Shown here: in pieces, positions 17,440 to 26,196 of the stretch
Layout: each line of letters starts with the position of its first letter
Numbering within the stretch: position 1 is the first letter of the stretch
NCBI GenBank assembly: GCA_045645505.1
Contig: JAZRIW010000019.1
Location: forward strand, 8,870-72,869
DNA from: Fumia sp045645505
GTDB lineage: Bacteria; Bacillota; Clostridia; Oscillospirales; Ruminococcaceae
DNA length: 64,000 nucleotides
Reading direction: 5' to 3'
Program-made: the position numbers and the translations under genes
The notes under the pieces: model-generated
Told to the model about the DNA's origin: nothing
The model's input: the letters and a program-made list of their open reading frames with translations, nothing else
Databases searched by the model: none

Positions 17440-19541
17440 TATAATAATTTCCCGACATTAGCTACAACAAAACAAAACAATAATCCGATTAAAGTGGGAA
17501 TCACAGCTGATAAAAATGTCCATTTAACACTTTTAGTTTCTTTATAAATGCTTATACAAGTGGTCGAACAAGGCCAATGAAAAAGTGAAAATAGTATAAC
17601 ACATATTGCTGTAATAACACTCCAACCATTATTCACAAGTAACGTTTGTATTTGTGCCAGATTGCTTATTTCTGTTATTGTACTCCCCGCTGTATATGAC
17701 ATAATTATAATCGGTAATACAATTTCATTTGCAGGAAAACCTAAAACAAATGCCATGAGAATTGTACCATCCATACCAAAAAATGATGCAAAGGGATCTA
17801 AAAATCGGGTACAATAATTCAAAAGGCTCATATCCCCTATCATCACGTTTGCCATTATCCATATAATTGCTCCGGCAGGTGCCGCCACCATTACAGCTCT
17901 TAACAGTACAAACAACGTCCTGTCGAAAATCGAACGGACTATTACCTTGCCTATCTGCGGCTTTCTGTATGGCGGAAGTTCCAATGTGAAAGAAGAAGGA
18001 AGACCTTTTAAAAAAGTTTTAGATAATATATAAGAAACTAATAAAGTAACAAAAACCCCTGAAACGATAATTCCCATAAGAAAAATTGCAGAAAAAAACG
18101 AACTCGAAACAGTATTATAACTACCTATTAAAAAAATGGAAATAAGGGTAATCATCGTCGGAAATCTGCCGTTACAAGGTACAAAACTGTTGGTCATAAT
18201 TGCTATAAGTCTTTCTCGCGGGGAATCTATAATTCTACTTCCAACAACACCCGCAGCATTACAACCAAACCCCATACAAAGTGTTAACGACTGTTTTCCA
18301 CACGCGCACACTTTTTTAAAATAGTAATCTAAATTAAATGCTACTCTCGGAAGATATCCTATATCCTCCAAAAATGTAAAGAGCGGGAAAAATATTGCCA
18401 TAGGCGGTAGCATAACCGCCACAATCCAGGCAAGCACATGATAAATTCCGTCAACAAATAAACCTATAGCCCAATCGGGAGCCGAAAATAAATTAAATAA
18501 GTATTTTATCTTCCCCTCAACCCAAAACAAAAAATCAGACAACAATAAAGACGGATAGTTTGCACCAACAATGGTAATCCATAAAATCAATCCCAAAAGC
18601 ATAATCATTATAGGTATTCCGGTTTTTTTGCCAATCATAATTTTATCGATTTTACGGTCTTTTAAATCCGGCCTTTCATTTTTACTGATAACTTTCTTAC
18701 AGATTTCTTCTGCCCTTAACACGGTGGAAATTGTAATTTCATCTTCTATTTCAGGTGAAATACCTATTTTCTCCAACGCATCTTTAAGTCGTATATTATT
18801 ACGTAAATCTATCCCCAAATACTTTTCTACCGAATCATAAAACTTCGTATCACCACTTAAAAGCTTAAGTGCAATCCACCGACAATTTGAGTTTTCGCCA
18901 AAAATTTCTTTAAGTAATGGTACCAAAGTGCAAATCGCACTTTCAATCTCCTCACTGTAACGAAGTTGCTTATAAATATTATCTTTTGGAAATTTTTCCA
19001 GTTCCAAAAGCATTTTTTCTATCCCCTTATTACTCCTTGCACTCATTCCTACAACAGGAACAGAGAGCTCATCCGAAAGGGCTTTCAAGTCTATTTTTAT
19101 ATTTTTCTTTTTTGCTTCATCCATAATATTTACGCATACCACTACATTTTGAGTTAACTCAAGTATCTGCAAAACAAGATTTAAATTCCGCTCTAAACAG
19201 GTAGCATCGCAAACAACAAGTGTAGCATCAGGATTCCCAAAACAAATAAAATCTCTTGCAATTTCCTCTTCCTGTGACCTTGCAGAAATCGAATAGGTAC
19301 CCGGCAAATCTGCCAGAATATAATTTTTCCCATTATAAGAAAATCTTCCGCAAGCATTACTGACTGTCTTACCCGGCCAATTCCCGGTATGTTGATTCAT
19401 CCCGGTAAGCTTATTGAAGATTGTACTTTTACCGACATTTGGATTTCCGGCTAATGCTATAACCTTATCATTTTCACCTTTAAATATCTTCATTCCCCTG
19501 TCTATCGCCAATATACCGGTGGAACTTTTACTAAGCCCCAT
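17439..19541 (-). CDS. feoB: ferrous iron transporter B
   Basis: A 700-aa ferrous iron permease. The N-terminal G domain shows G1 GNPNVGKST (about residues 32-40), G3 DLPGTYS, G4 NIMD and the helical GDI region. The membrane domain follows from about residue 320, with the two Gate regions (MGFGCNAAGVVGSRII and LGFPANEIVLPIIIM) and about eight to ten helices. AAGGAG precedes the start. It is downstream of feoA, separated by a hairpin that may reduce feoB transcription relative to feoA. Confidence 0.96.
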   Translation of the reverse strand: MGLSKSSTGILAIDRGMKIFKGENDKVIALAGNPNVGKSTIFNKLTGMNQHTGNWPGKTVSNACGRFSYNGKNYILADLPGTYSISARSQEEEIARDFICFGNPDATLVVCDATCLERNLNLVLQILELTQNVVVCVNIMDEAKKKNIKIDLKALSDELSVPVVGMSARSNKGIEKMLLELEKFPKDNIYKQLRYSEEIESAICTLVPLLKEIFGENSNCRWIALKLLSGDTKFYDSVEKYLGIDLRNNIRLKDALEKIGISPEIEDEITISTVLRAEEICKKVISKNERPDLKDRKIDKIMIGKKTGIPIMIMLLGLILWITIVGANYPSLLLSDFLFWVEGKIKYLFNLFSAPDWAIGLFVDGIYHVLAWIVAVMLPPMAIFFPLFTFLEDIGYLPRVAFNLDYYFKKVCACGKQSLTLCMGFGCNAAGVVGSRIIDSPRERLIAIMTNSFVPCNGRFPTMITLISIFLIGSYNTVSSSFFSAIFLMGIIVSGVFVTLLVSYILSKTFLKGLPSSFTLELPPYRKPQIGKVIVRSIFDRTLFVLLRAVMVAAPAGAIIWIMANVMIGDMSLLNYCTRFLDPFASFFGMDGTILMAFVLGFPANEIVLPIIIMSYTAGSTITEISNLAQIQTLLVNNGWSVITAICVILFSLFHWPCSTTCISIYKETKSVKWTFLSAVIPTLIGLLFCFVVANVGKLL

Positions 19542-19565
19542 AAAAGCTCTCTCCTTCCCTTAAAA

Positions 19566-19588
19566 AAGGGCGATTATATAATCGCCCC
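19566..19588 (-). terminator. intercistronic hairpin between feoA and feoB
   Basis: GGGCGATTATATAATCGCCC is a perfect palindrome. On the minus strand it is followed by a T-run, giving the form of an intrinsic terminator or attenuator in front of the feoB ribosome binding site. Confidence 0.7.
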
Positions 19589-19831
19589 TTATTGTAAAAC
19601 TGAAACCAAAATTCCATCTGCATCTTCATTTCTTATCGCTATTACAGCACCTCTTATTAAATATGCAATGGGATTTCCTGCAGGACTTTTATGAAGACAT
19701 TCTACAAAAGCCCCCTCAATAAGGCCCATATCCATAAATCTTTTTCTCATACTTCCGTTTATAGCCAACTTCAAAACTTCAGCTTTACTTCCCTCTTTCA
19801 ATCTATTCAATGGCAAATAATCCGCATCCAT
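19589..19831 (-). CDS. feoA: ferrous iron transport accessory protein FeoA
   Basis: An 80-aa SH3-like protein, normal length for FeoA. LNRLKEGSKAEVLKL at the start, RKRFMDMGLIEGAFVECLHKSP in the middle and the late ALIRGAVIAIRNEDA-like stretch are typical. It is thought to modulate FeoB GTPase or transport activity at the cytoplasmic face. It is the first gene of a feoAB pair on the minus strand, diverging from the lipoprotein gene at 20013. Confidence 0.93.
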   Translation of the reverse strand: MDADYLPLNRLKEGSKAEVLKLAINGSMRKRFMDMGLIEGAFVECLHKSPAGNPIAYLIRGAVIAIRNEDADGILVSVLQ

Positions 19832-19943
19832 AACAACCTCTTAAATCAATAAATTACTTTTCAAACCTCCCCTTTTATCAAGTTATGCAATAATATGTCA
19901 ATGGGTTAATATATAAAAAGATAAAATTTTTTATTTTATTTAC

Positions 19944-19972
19944 TGGACAAACATAATAAAATATAGTATAAT
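19944..19972 (+). promoter_or_regulatory. sigma-A-type promoter for the PrsA-like lipoprotein
   Basis: TGGACA (19944-19949), 17-bp spacer, TATAAT (19967-19972), 40 bp before the start codon. Confidence 0.65.
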
Positions 19973-20012
19973 ACCCTCGTGTATAAATTTTATCAGAAAG
20001 GTCTTGAATTAA

Positions 20013-21122
20013 ATGAATTCAATTAAAAAAATCGTTGCATCTGTTTTAGTGGCAACAACACTCTTTAGTTTCACAAGTTGTGGTGCTGACAAATCCTGGA
20101 CTTACAAATTGGAAGATTATGTTGTAACTTCAGGTATGTATGTCGGTATGTCCCTTGCTGCTTATGATGAAGCAACAGCTTTGGAAGGCTATGATGTTTA
20201 CAAAACAGCTTTCGACCAGGAATTAGAAGGCAAAGATGGCCTTCAGTGGGTGAAAGACGAAGCAGAAAAATTAGCTAAACGTTACCTTGCTATCGAGCAA
20301 AAATTTGACGAAATGGGATTCACAATTGATAGCGACACAAAATCCTATTTAAATTCTTCCTCTGAGTCATATTACAATTATTATGACCAGGTATATCAGT
20401 ATGCTGATAAAGGATTCGGATTAGAATCTTTTAGTACTATGCAGCTTAACCAGTATAAGAGTTCCACTATCTTCAACTCCATTTATGGTCAGGGCGGAAC
20501 AGAAGAAGTTGCAGAAGATGTTTTAAAAGAAGCTTTCTACGAAGCTAATGCTAAAGTTTGCTATATACCTGTTCGTACAAGCGTAACAGATGAAGAAGGC
20601 AACAGCACAAAACTTGAGCAGGCAGATATTGAAGCTGAAGCAGAAGCACTCAAAAAACGTTTTGAAAATGGTGAAGATTTCCAGAAAATCTTAAACGATT
20701 ACTATAAAGACGAAGAAACTATCCCCGAAGCTTCCCGTTATACTGTTATCATTGATAAAAATGACAGCACAAATAACCCTGAAAACATTTTGGAATTTGT
20801 GAAAAACGGTAAAGCCGGAGATGTAGCTTTTATAAATGACGCAACTATGCCTCTCGTTATGAAAATATACGACATCAAAGCTGATAAAACAGATTTTGAA
20901 AACAATCGTATGAGCGTTCTTTCTAAACTTAAAACCGAAGAATTCGAAGCAAAAGTTGATGAATGGGCTAACGCACTTACAGTTGAAGCAAATGAATCTT
21001 CACTCAAAAAACATTCTCCCAAAAATATAAAAATTGAACCCTTAGAAGCTCCCGATGAACCGGAAAGCGAAGAAGCTTCTTCAGAGGTAACTGAAGAAAC
21101 TACAGAATCTACAGCTGAATAA
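20013..21122 (+). CDS. lipoprotein, SurA/PrsA-like foldase candidate
   Basis: A 369-aa exported lipoprotein. The signal peptide ends in a lipobox FSFTSC with C23 as the likely lipidated cysteine. The rest is charged, with a helical N-terminal region (about 60-150), a region at about 180-300 spaced like a parvulin-type prolyl isomerase domain (RFENGEDFQKILNDY...), and an acidic Glu/Ser/Thr tail. This layout is typical of clostridial PrsA-like extracytoplasmic chaperones. The catalytic parvulin residues are not clear, so it may be a foldase without isomerase activity. Confidence 0.7.
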   Translation: MNSIKKIVASVLVATTLFSFTSCGADKSWTYKLEDYVVTSGMYVGMSLAAYDEATALEGYDVYKTAFDQELEGKDGLQWVKDEAEKLAKRYLAIEQKFDEMGFTIDSDTKSYLNSSSESYYNYYDQVYQYADKGFGLESFSTMQLNQYKSSTIFNSIYGQGGTEEVAEDVLKEAFYEANAKVCYIPVRTSVTDEEGNSTKLEQADIEAEAEALKKRFENGEDFQKILNDYYKDEETIPEASRYTVIIDKNDSTNNPENILEFVKNGKAGDVAFINDATMPLVMKIYDIKADKTDFENNRMSVLSKLKTEEFEAKVDEWANALTVEANESSLKKHSPKNIKIEPLEAPDEPESEEASSEVTEETTESTAE

Positions 21123-21127
21123 TTTTT

Positions 21128-21156
21128 AAAAACCTCTCTTTTTTGAGAGGTTTTTA
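21128..21156 (+). terminator. terminator after the lipoprotein gene
   Basis: AAAACCTCTC pairs with GAGAGGTTTT around a T-rich loop, followed by T's. Confidence 0.88.
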
Positions 21157-21225
21157 CATTTTAACCGAACTTTCAGGCTAAATATTATCTTTATTGTGAA
21201 ATTCGGTGAAGATTAATTAAACTTC

Positions 21226-21254
21226 TTGATTTTTTGTAAAATATAATATATAAT
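21226..21254 (+). promoter_or_regulatory. sigma-A-type promoter for fba
   Basis: TTGATT (21226-21231), 17-bp spacer, TATAAT (21249-21254), 33 bp before the fba start codon. Confidence 0.6.
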
Positions 21255-21287
21255 ACATTTGGATTAAAAAATTTTTGGAGGTTTATT

Positions 21288-22151
21288 ATGTTAGTATCTG
21301 CAAAAGAAATGTTAACAAAGGCTAAAGCCGGCAAATATGCTGTAGGCCAGTTCAACATCAACAACTTAGAATGGACAAAAGCTATTTTGCTCACCGCTCA
21401 GGAAAATAATTCTCCCGTTATCCTCGGTGTTTCCGAAGGTGCCGGAAAATATATGGGCGGATACAAAGCTATCGTTGGTATGGTTAATGGTATGCTTGAA
21501 GGATTAAACATTACTGTTCCTGTTGCTTTGCATCTTGACCATGGTTCCTACGAAGGTGCTAAAAAATGTATCGAGGCAGGATTTTCTTCTGTAATGTTCG
21601 ATGGTTCTCATTATCCTATTGAAGAAAACATCGAAAAAACAAAAGAATTAGTTGCTGTTTGTGAATCAAAAGGTCTTTCCTTGGAAGCTGAAGTTGGTGC
21701 TATCGGTGGCGAAGAAGACGGTGTTATCGGCGGTGGCGAAGTTGCTGACCCCAACGAATGCAAAATGATTGCTGATTTGGGTGTAACAATGCTCGCTGCA
21801 GGTATTGGAAACATTCATGGTAAATATCCCGAAAACTGGGCAGGACTTGATTTTGATGCTCTTGCTAAGATTCAGGATGCAACAGGTGTTATGCCTTTAG
21901 TATTGCACGGTGGTACAGGAATTCCTGAAGATATGATTAAAAAAGCTATCTCTCTCGGCGTTTCAAAAATTAACGTTAACACGGAATGTCAGCTTTCTTT
22001 CGCTGCTGCTACCCGCAAATATATCGAAGAAGGCAAAGATTTACAGGGTAAAGGTTTTGACCCACGTAAAATCTTAGCTCCCGGATTCGAAGCAATTAAA
22101 GCAACAGTAAAAGAAAAAATGGAACTTTTCGGTTCTATAAACAAAGCATAA
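21288..22151 (+). CDS. fba: class II fructose-1,6-bisphosphate aldolase
   Basis: A 287-aa zinc-dependent aldolase. Family blocks: AVGQFNINNLEW near the N-terminus, HLDHG (about residues 82-86, zinc His and catalytic Asp), MFDGSHYP, SLEAEVGAIGGEEDG, HGKYP, LVLHGGTGIP and INVNTECQ. It splits fructose-1,6-bisphosphate into DHAP and glyceraldehyde-3-phosphate. Strong GGAGG site and its own promoter and terminator, so it is monocistronic. Tagatose-1,6-bisphosphate aldolase belongs to the same family and cannot be excluded. Confidence 0.93.
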   Translation: MLVSAKEMLTKAKAGKYAVGQFNINNLEWTKAILLTAQENNSPVILGVSEGAGKYMGGYKAIVGMVNGMLEGLNITVPVALHLDHGSYEGAKKCIEAGFSSVMFDGSHYPIEENIEKTKELVAVCESKGLSLEAEVGAIGGEEDGVIGGGEVADPNECKMIADLGVTMLAAGIGNIHGKYPENWAGLDFDALAKIQDATGVMPLVLHGGTGIPEDMIKKAISLGVSKINVNTECQLSFAAATRKYIEEGKDLQGKGFDPRKILAPGFEAIKATVKEKMELFGSINKA

Positions 22152-22160
22152 TAAAAAACT

Positions 22161-22200
22161 ATTCCGGATACCTGCAATAATGCGGGTATCCGGATTTTAT
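22161..22200 (+). terminator. terminator after fba
   Basis: A long stem of about 14 bp with one mismatch (TCCGGATACC with its complement at the ends) followed by TTTTA. Confidence 0.85.
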
Positions 22201-22210
22201 CTACTGACAT

Positions 22211-22248
22211 AAAAAACTCTACTGCAATTCGGACAGTAGAGTTTTTTA
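22211..22248 (-). terminator. terminator after the LacI regulator
   Basis: AAAAAACTCTACTG pairs with CAGTAGAGTTTTTT; on the minus strand it ends in a T-run downstream of the regulator gene. Confidence 0.85.
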
Positions 22249-22268
22249 TCAATTTAAATATTATTAAA

Positions 22269-23270
22269 CTACAATAAATTTTTTACTGAATCTCTTTCAA
22301 TAAGCTTCATCGGAAGCAAAACACTTTCGATATCCTTACCCTTTATCTTCTGAATGATCATATCCATTGCCGCAGTTCCTATATATTCTTTATCAATACC
22401 GATTGTTGTAAGCTTCGGCTCAACATAATCTGAAAGCAAAATATCATCAATACCGATTATAGATATATCATCAGGGATAGAAAGATTCATATCTTTTGCG
22501 CATCTCATTACACCAATAGCAAAAATATCAACTGTACACAAAATTGCAGTGGAACGCTTTTTCCTTTTGAAGAAATTTTTTGCTGCTAAATACGCAGATT
22601 CCTCATTTGTTGCAGAGATATAACAATAATTGGGATTTGGTGATAAATTGTGATCATTCATAGCCTGATTAAAACCTGAAATAGTCTGAGTGTAAAAGTT
22701 AGGAACAACACTTGAGGCCATAATTGCAATGTCCGTATGCCCATGTTCAATAAGATATGATGTAGCATCAAAAGCTGCCTTTTTATAATCCGGGGTAATT
22801 GAGGTTACTGCATCATTATTTGAATGTGAATCAACAATTATGTACGGAACACCACTTTTATTGGCTTTATCAATAAGTGCCTGACTTATATCCTGCATGA
22901 AAATCACACCATCAGCATCCCCTGAATAAATAAGATCAGGAAGCTCACTACGAGCCATAATAGGCTTGCTGATGATAACATTATAATTGGATTTCATACT
23001 TTTATTTATTATTCCGCGTGTTATCTCAAAATAAAACAGATCCTCAAAGGGAGATGAATAAGAATTCATCATAAGACATATATTAAAGCTTTTATTCATA
23101 ACAAGCTTTTTTGAGTTTAAATTCGGCTTGAATTCAGTTTCATTAATTATTTTCTGCACCCGCTTACGAGTGGATTCACTGACACCATTCTTGTTATTTA
23201 AAACAAAAGAAACAGCAGTAACAGAAACACCTGCCTGTTTTGCAATATCCTTAATTGTCAGCCTTTTCAC
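22269..23270 (-). CDS. LacI-family transcriptional regulator
   Basis: A 333-aa repressor. Residues 1-60 are the LacI helix-turn-helix and hinge (TIKDIAKQAGVSVTAVSFVLNN...VSESTRKRV). The remainder is a periplasmic-binding-protein-like sensor domain (SGDADGVIFMQD, PYIIVDSH, IGIDD). It diverges from the sugar operon starting at 23493. The promoter between them carries AAAACGTTTT, a palindrome with the central CG typical of LacI operators, so this protein most likely represses that operon until its sugar ligand binds. The ligand is unknown. Confidence 0.92.
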   Translation of the reverse strand: MKRLTIKDIAKQAGVSVTAVSFVLNNKNGVSESTRKRVQKIINETEFKPNLNSKKLVMNKSFNICLMMNSYSSPFEDLFYFEITRGIINKSMKSNYNVIISKPIMARSELPDLIYSGDADGVIFMQDISQALIDKANKSGVPYIIVDSHSNNDAVTSITPDYKKAAFDATSYLIEHGHTDIAIMASSVVPNFYTQTISGFNQAMNDHNLSPNPNYCYISATNEESAYLAAKNFFKRKKRSTAILCTVDIFAIGVMRCAKDMNLSIPDDISIIGIDDILLSDYVEPKLTTIGIDKEYIGTAAMDMIIQKIKGKDIESVLLPMKLIERDSVKNLL

Positions 23271-23377
23271 TTCATCACCTCTATGTATAATGCTTTAACT
23301 AATTATAACATCAGTTCCATAAAAAGGCAATAATTAAATATTACTTATAATATTTACAATAAAAAGTCAAAAAACTA

Positions 23378-23406
23378 TTGACTTTTCTAAAACGTTTTTG
23401 TATAAT
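23378..23406 (+). promoter_or_regulatory. promoter with embedded LacI-type operator
   Basis: TTGACT (23378-23383), 17-bp spacer, TATAAT (23401-23406). The 10-bp palindrome AAAACGTTTT occupies 23389-23398 inside the spacer, where a bound repressor would block RNA polymerase. It lies 87 bp before the ManA-like gene and diverges from the LacI gene. Confidence 0.8.
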
Positions 23407-23492
23407 AAATTTGTAATATATGCCAAATTGTAATTATATGCCGCAATTTAAATGTAGCATTTAATATAATTGAAATTTAGGAGGAAAAAGCT

Positions 23493-25307
23493 ATGCCAGT
23501 ATATGAATCGATTAAAAATGCTGACAACAAAATCGTGATTTCTGCAAAAAGCAGAGATAACGTAGTGTTTGGTTGGGATAAAACTGTAGCAAAACTTGCT
23601 TCACTTATCAGTTCAACCAAAGAAAACATTGCCATTGACGGATGGTATGGAATTAACTTTAAGAAAATTGCAGAAGCTGTTGCAAAGGAAATTGAAAGCA
23701 AAGGCTTGAAAGTAGAACTCGTTTCTGCTACTGAGCTTTATAAATCAAGAGAAGATATCATTTCCTACAATGCGCCTTTTGTTACAGATGACCCCGGATT
23801 TGGTAAAGTAAACAAAGTAGGCATCATCGAAAACATCATGGACGACGCAAAAGTAGCTGCTGTAAAAGCTAAATTAGCTAATTCCGATGCAGTAACTGTT
23901 ATCTATGGTGAAGGTGCTTCAATAAAAGAATTTGCAGATTTGTTGTCTGTTAAATGCTATGTTGATAACACTCACCAGAAAGTACAGTGGGATATGTGGG
24001 AAGGCAGACTCTGCACATTCGGACAGACTGCACCTACAAAAGGATACAACTGGAAAGAATATAACTACTCTGACTACTATATGTTGAAACGTCAGAAAGA
24101 CTATATGTATGAAGCTATGGACTTCTACATTGAAAACTATTTCGAAGATGATCTTGTTCTTGTACCTGTTGAAAGCTACAACGAGATTATGTCAACACTC
24201 GTTAAATATCCTATCCACGAAGTTAAAATCTTCAGTCCCGGTCCTTGGGGTGCATACAGATACCATGATATGGACTACGGCGTGGAAGGTCTTGCTAACA
24301 ACGCATGGAACAAAATCGCTGGTCCTGAGCTTCGTATTCTCATCGACTTTGGCGGTGAAAGAAGCATTTCTATGCCCATGCTTAACGCAATGCAGTATGG
24401 TAAAGAATTGGTTGGTGAACTTATCGACAAGAAATATCCCGGCCTCTTCCCTCTTGACATCTGGCTTGATGACGGTTGGCATCCAACACCTCAGCCTGCT
24501 GAAAGAATTTCAATGCCTATGCATATTCACCCCAGCAGCAAGTATGTTGAAGATCATTTCGATGAGCCACTCGGCAGATATGAAACTTACTACATCGCTG
24601 AAGCATATGAAGGTGCAAACACATGGATGGGATTCCATGATGGTGCAGATATAGAAGAATGGGAAAGACTTTGTGAAGAATCACAGAACATTAAACCTAT
24701 CGAAAACTGGAAAGACTTTATTGCTAACTGGTCCAGCAAAGAGGGTGACCTTTACCTCATTCCTCCTGGAACAATGCACGGACATGGTGGTAACCAGATG
24801 GTACTTGAAATGGATACAAACCCAAGTATCAATGGTACAGAGTATTCATTCTTTGAATATGACTTTGCAAGACCATCATGGGATGATGATGCTAAAACAA
24901 TGACAGGTAAACCCTTGAAGATGCACTTGGAACATGGTAGAAACATGGAAAAAACAAGAAGAGCTTCTTGGGTAAAAGACAACCTTTTGTCAACTCCTAC
25001 AGTTGTTAAATGGACAAAAGAATTCTTCATTGACCGTTATAAGACTACACCTGTTATGCCTTATCACGTAGAAAGAATTCACTTTGAAAATGTTGGTTTA
25101 TACTCTACTGAAGGTAAATTCATGCATATGTTTACCCTCACAGTAGGTAAAAAAGTTACTGTTCGCTCCAAAGCAAACCCTGAACTTTTTGCTGTTTGTG
25201 ATAAATTCCAGACACTTGTTATCCCTGCTTCATTTGGCGATTATGAAATCATAAACGAAGAAGGCGGCAGAGTAACTTGCGTTATCCAGAGATGGAAACA
25301 AGGTTAA
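23493..25307 (+). CDS. large mannose-6-phosphate isomerase-like cupin protein
   Basis: A 604-aa protein, about twice the length of small class I ManA enzymes. The C-terminal half holds a cupin-like metal site: SMPMHIHPSSKYVEDH, YETYYIAEA and DLYLIPPGTMHGHGGNQMVLEMD, as in ManA-type phosphomannose isomerases. Residues 1 to about 190 form a different alpha/beta region (VFGWDKTVAKLASLI..IAIDGWYG) that I cannot assign, perhaps related to nucleoside/sugar kinases. It is the first gene after the LacI operator, so probably isomerises a sugar or sugar phosphate. A terminator-like hairpin separates it from the following genes. Confidence 0.72.
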   Translation: MPVYESIKNADNKIVISAKSRDNVVFGWDKTVAKLASLISSTKENIAIDGWYGINFKKIAEAVAKEIESKGLKVELVSATELYKSREDIISYNAPFVTDDPGFGKVNKVGIIENIMDDAKVAAVKAKLANSDAVTVIYGEGASIKEFADLLSVKCYVDNTHQKVQWDMWEGRLCTFGQTAPTKGYNWKEYNYSDYYMLKRQKDYMYEAMDFYIENYFEDDLVLVPVESYNEIMSTLVKYPIHEVKIFSPGPWGAYRYHDMDYGVEGLANNAWNKIAGPELRILIDFGGERSISMPMLNAMQYGKELVGELIDKKYPGLFPLDIWLDDGWHPTPQPAERISMPMHIHPSSKYVEDHFDEPLGRYETYYIAEAYEGANTWMGFHDGADIEEWERLCEESQNIKPIENWKDFIANWSSKEGDLYLIPPGTMHGHGGNQMVLEMDTNPSINGTEYSFFEYDFARPSWDDDAKTMTGKPLKMHLEHGRNMEKTRRASWVKDNLLSTPTVVKWTKEFFIDRYKTTPVMPYHVERIHFENVGLYSTEGKFMHMFTLTVGKKVTVRSKANPELFAVCDKFQTLVIPASFGDYEIINEEGGRVTCVIQRWKQG

Positions 25308-25416
25308 TAACAGCATAGCTTAAAATAAAAAATAGGCTTAGCCTACATACAAGTGGATATATAAATTTGATCTGCATATATTTTGCAAATTAAATTTAAA
25401 GCAACTTTCTATAAAT

Positions 25417-25461
25417 AAAAAACCACAATTGAAAAACTTAATTTTCAATTGTGGTTTTTTT
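25417..25461 (+). terminator. terminator-like hairpin inside the sugar operon
   Basis: AAAAACCACAATTGAAAA pairs with TTTTCAATTGTGGTTTTT and runs into T's. It would make the promoter-proximal ManA-like gene more highly transcribed than the genes after it. Confidence 0.82.
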
Positions 25462-25479
25462 ATAAATGGAGGATTTACT

Positions 25480-26196
25480 ATGAATATTTTAGCAATAGGA
25501 GCACATCCTGACGATATAGAAACTTCCTGTGGCGGTACACTTGCAAAATACGCAAAACTTGGCCACAAAGTTTTTACCGCAACTGCCACAAACGGTAATG
25601 TTGGTTCTTCTACACTTTCTATGGAAGAAATTGCAAAAATAAGAAAAGAAGAAGCAAGAAAAGCGGCAGCTCACATAGGCGCAGAATATATCTGTCTTGA
25701 CTATGATGATGAAATGTTTTTTGAAGACAAATCTGCAAGAATTAACTTTATAAATCTTGTAAGATACTGCAAAGCAGATGTTATTCTTACACATAATCCT
25801 CATGATTATAATCCGGACCACGAACTCACAAGCAAAATCATAAACGATATTGCTGTTATGATTCCCGTTGCAAAAATAGAAACCAAAGCAAAACCATATG
25901 ACAAAATTCCTGTTATCGCATATTTTGAACCTGTAAATGGCCTTGGCTTTGTACCGACAGAATATGTAGATATATCTGATGTTATTGAAACTAAAATGGC
26001 AATGCTTGGCGAACATAAAAGTCAGGTTGCCTGGATGTCTGATAATTACAAGGACGCTCTTTCAGGCAAAAGCTTTTTTGATGATTACTATACCATTGCA
26101 AGATACAGAGGCATTCAGTGTGGTGTGGAATATGCTGAAGGTTTCCGCATGGCAAACGATGCTTTCAGAGTTGTACCATACAGAGTATTACCATAA
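25480..26196 (+). CDS. PIG-L/LmbE-family deacetylase
   Basis: A 238-aa zinc-dependent deacetylase. The signature AIGAHPDDIE at residues 4-13 and the later HNPHDYNPDHE block provide the metal ligands and catalytic Asp. Members remove N-acetyl groups from sugars or sugar conjugates. I chose the ATG at 25480, 7 nt after TGGAGG; the frame is open 17 codons upstream through the terminator hairpin. Its place with sugar isomerases and a kinase suggests deacetylation of an amino sugar. It overlaps the next gene by 1 bp. Confidence 0.88.
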   Translation: MNILAIGAHPDDIETSCGGTLAKYAKLGHKVFTATATNGNVGSSTLSMEEIAKIRKEEARKAAAHIGAEYICLDYDDEMFFEDKSARINFINLVRYCKADVILTHNPHDYNPDHELTSKIINDIAVMIPVAKIETKAKPYDKIPVIAYFEPVNGLGFVPTEYVDISDVIETKMAMLGEHKSQVAWMSDNYKDALSGKSFFDDYYTIARYRGIQCGVEYAEGFRMANDAFRVVPYRVLP

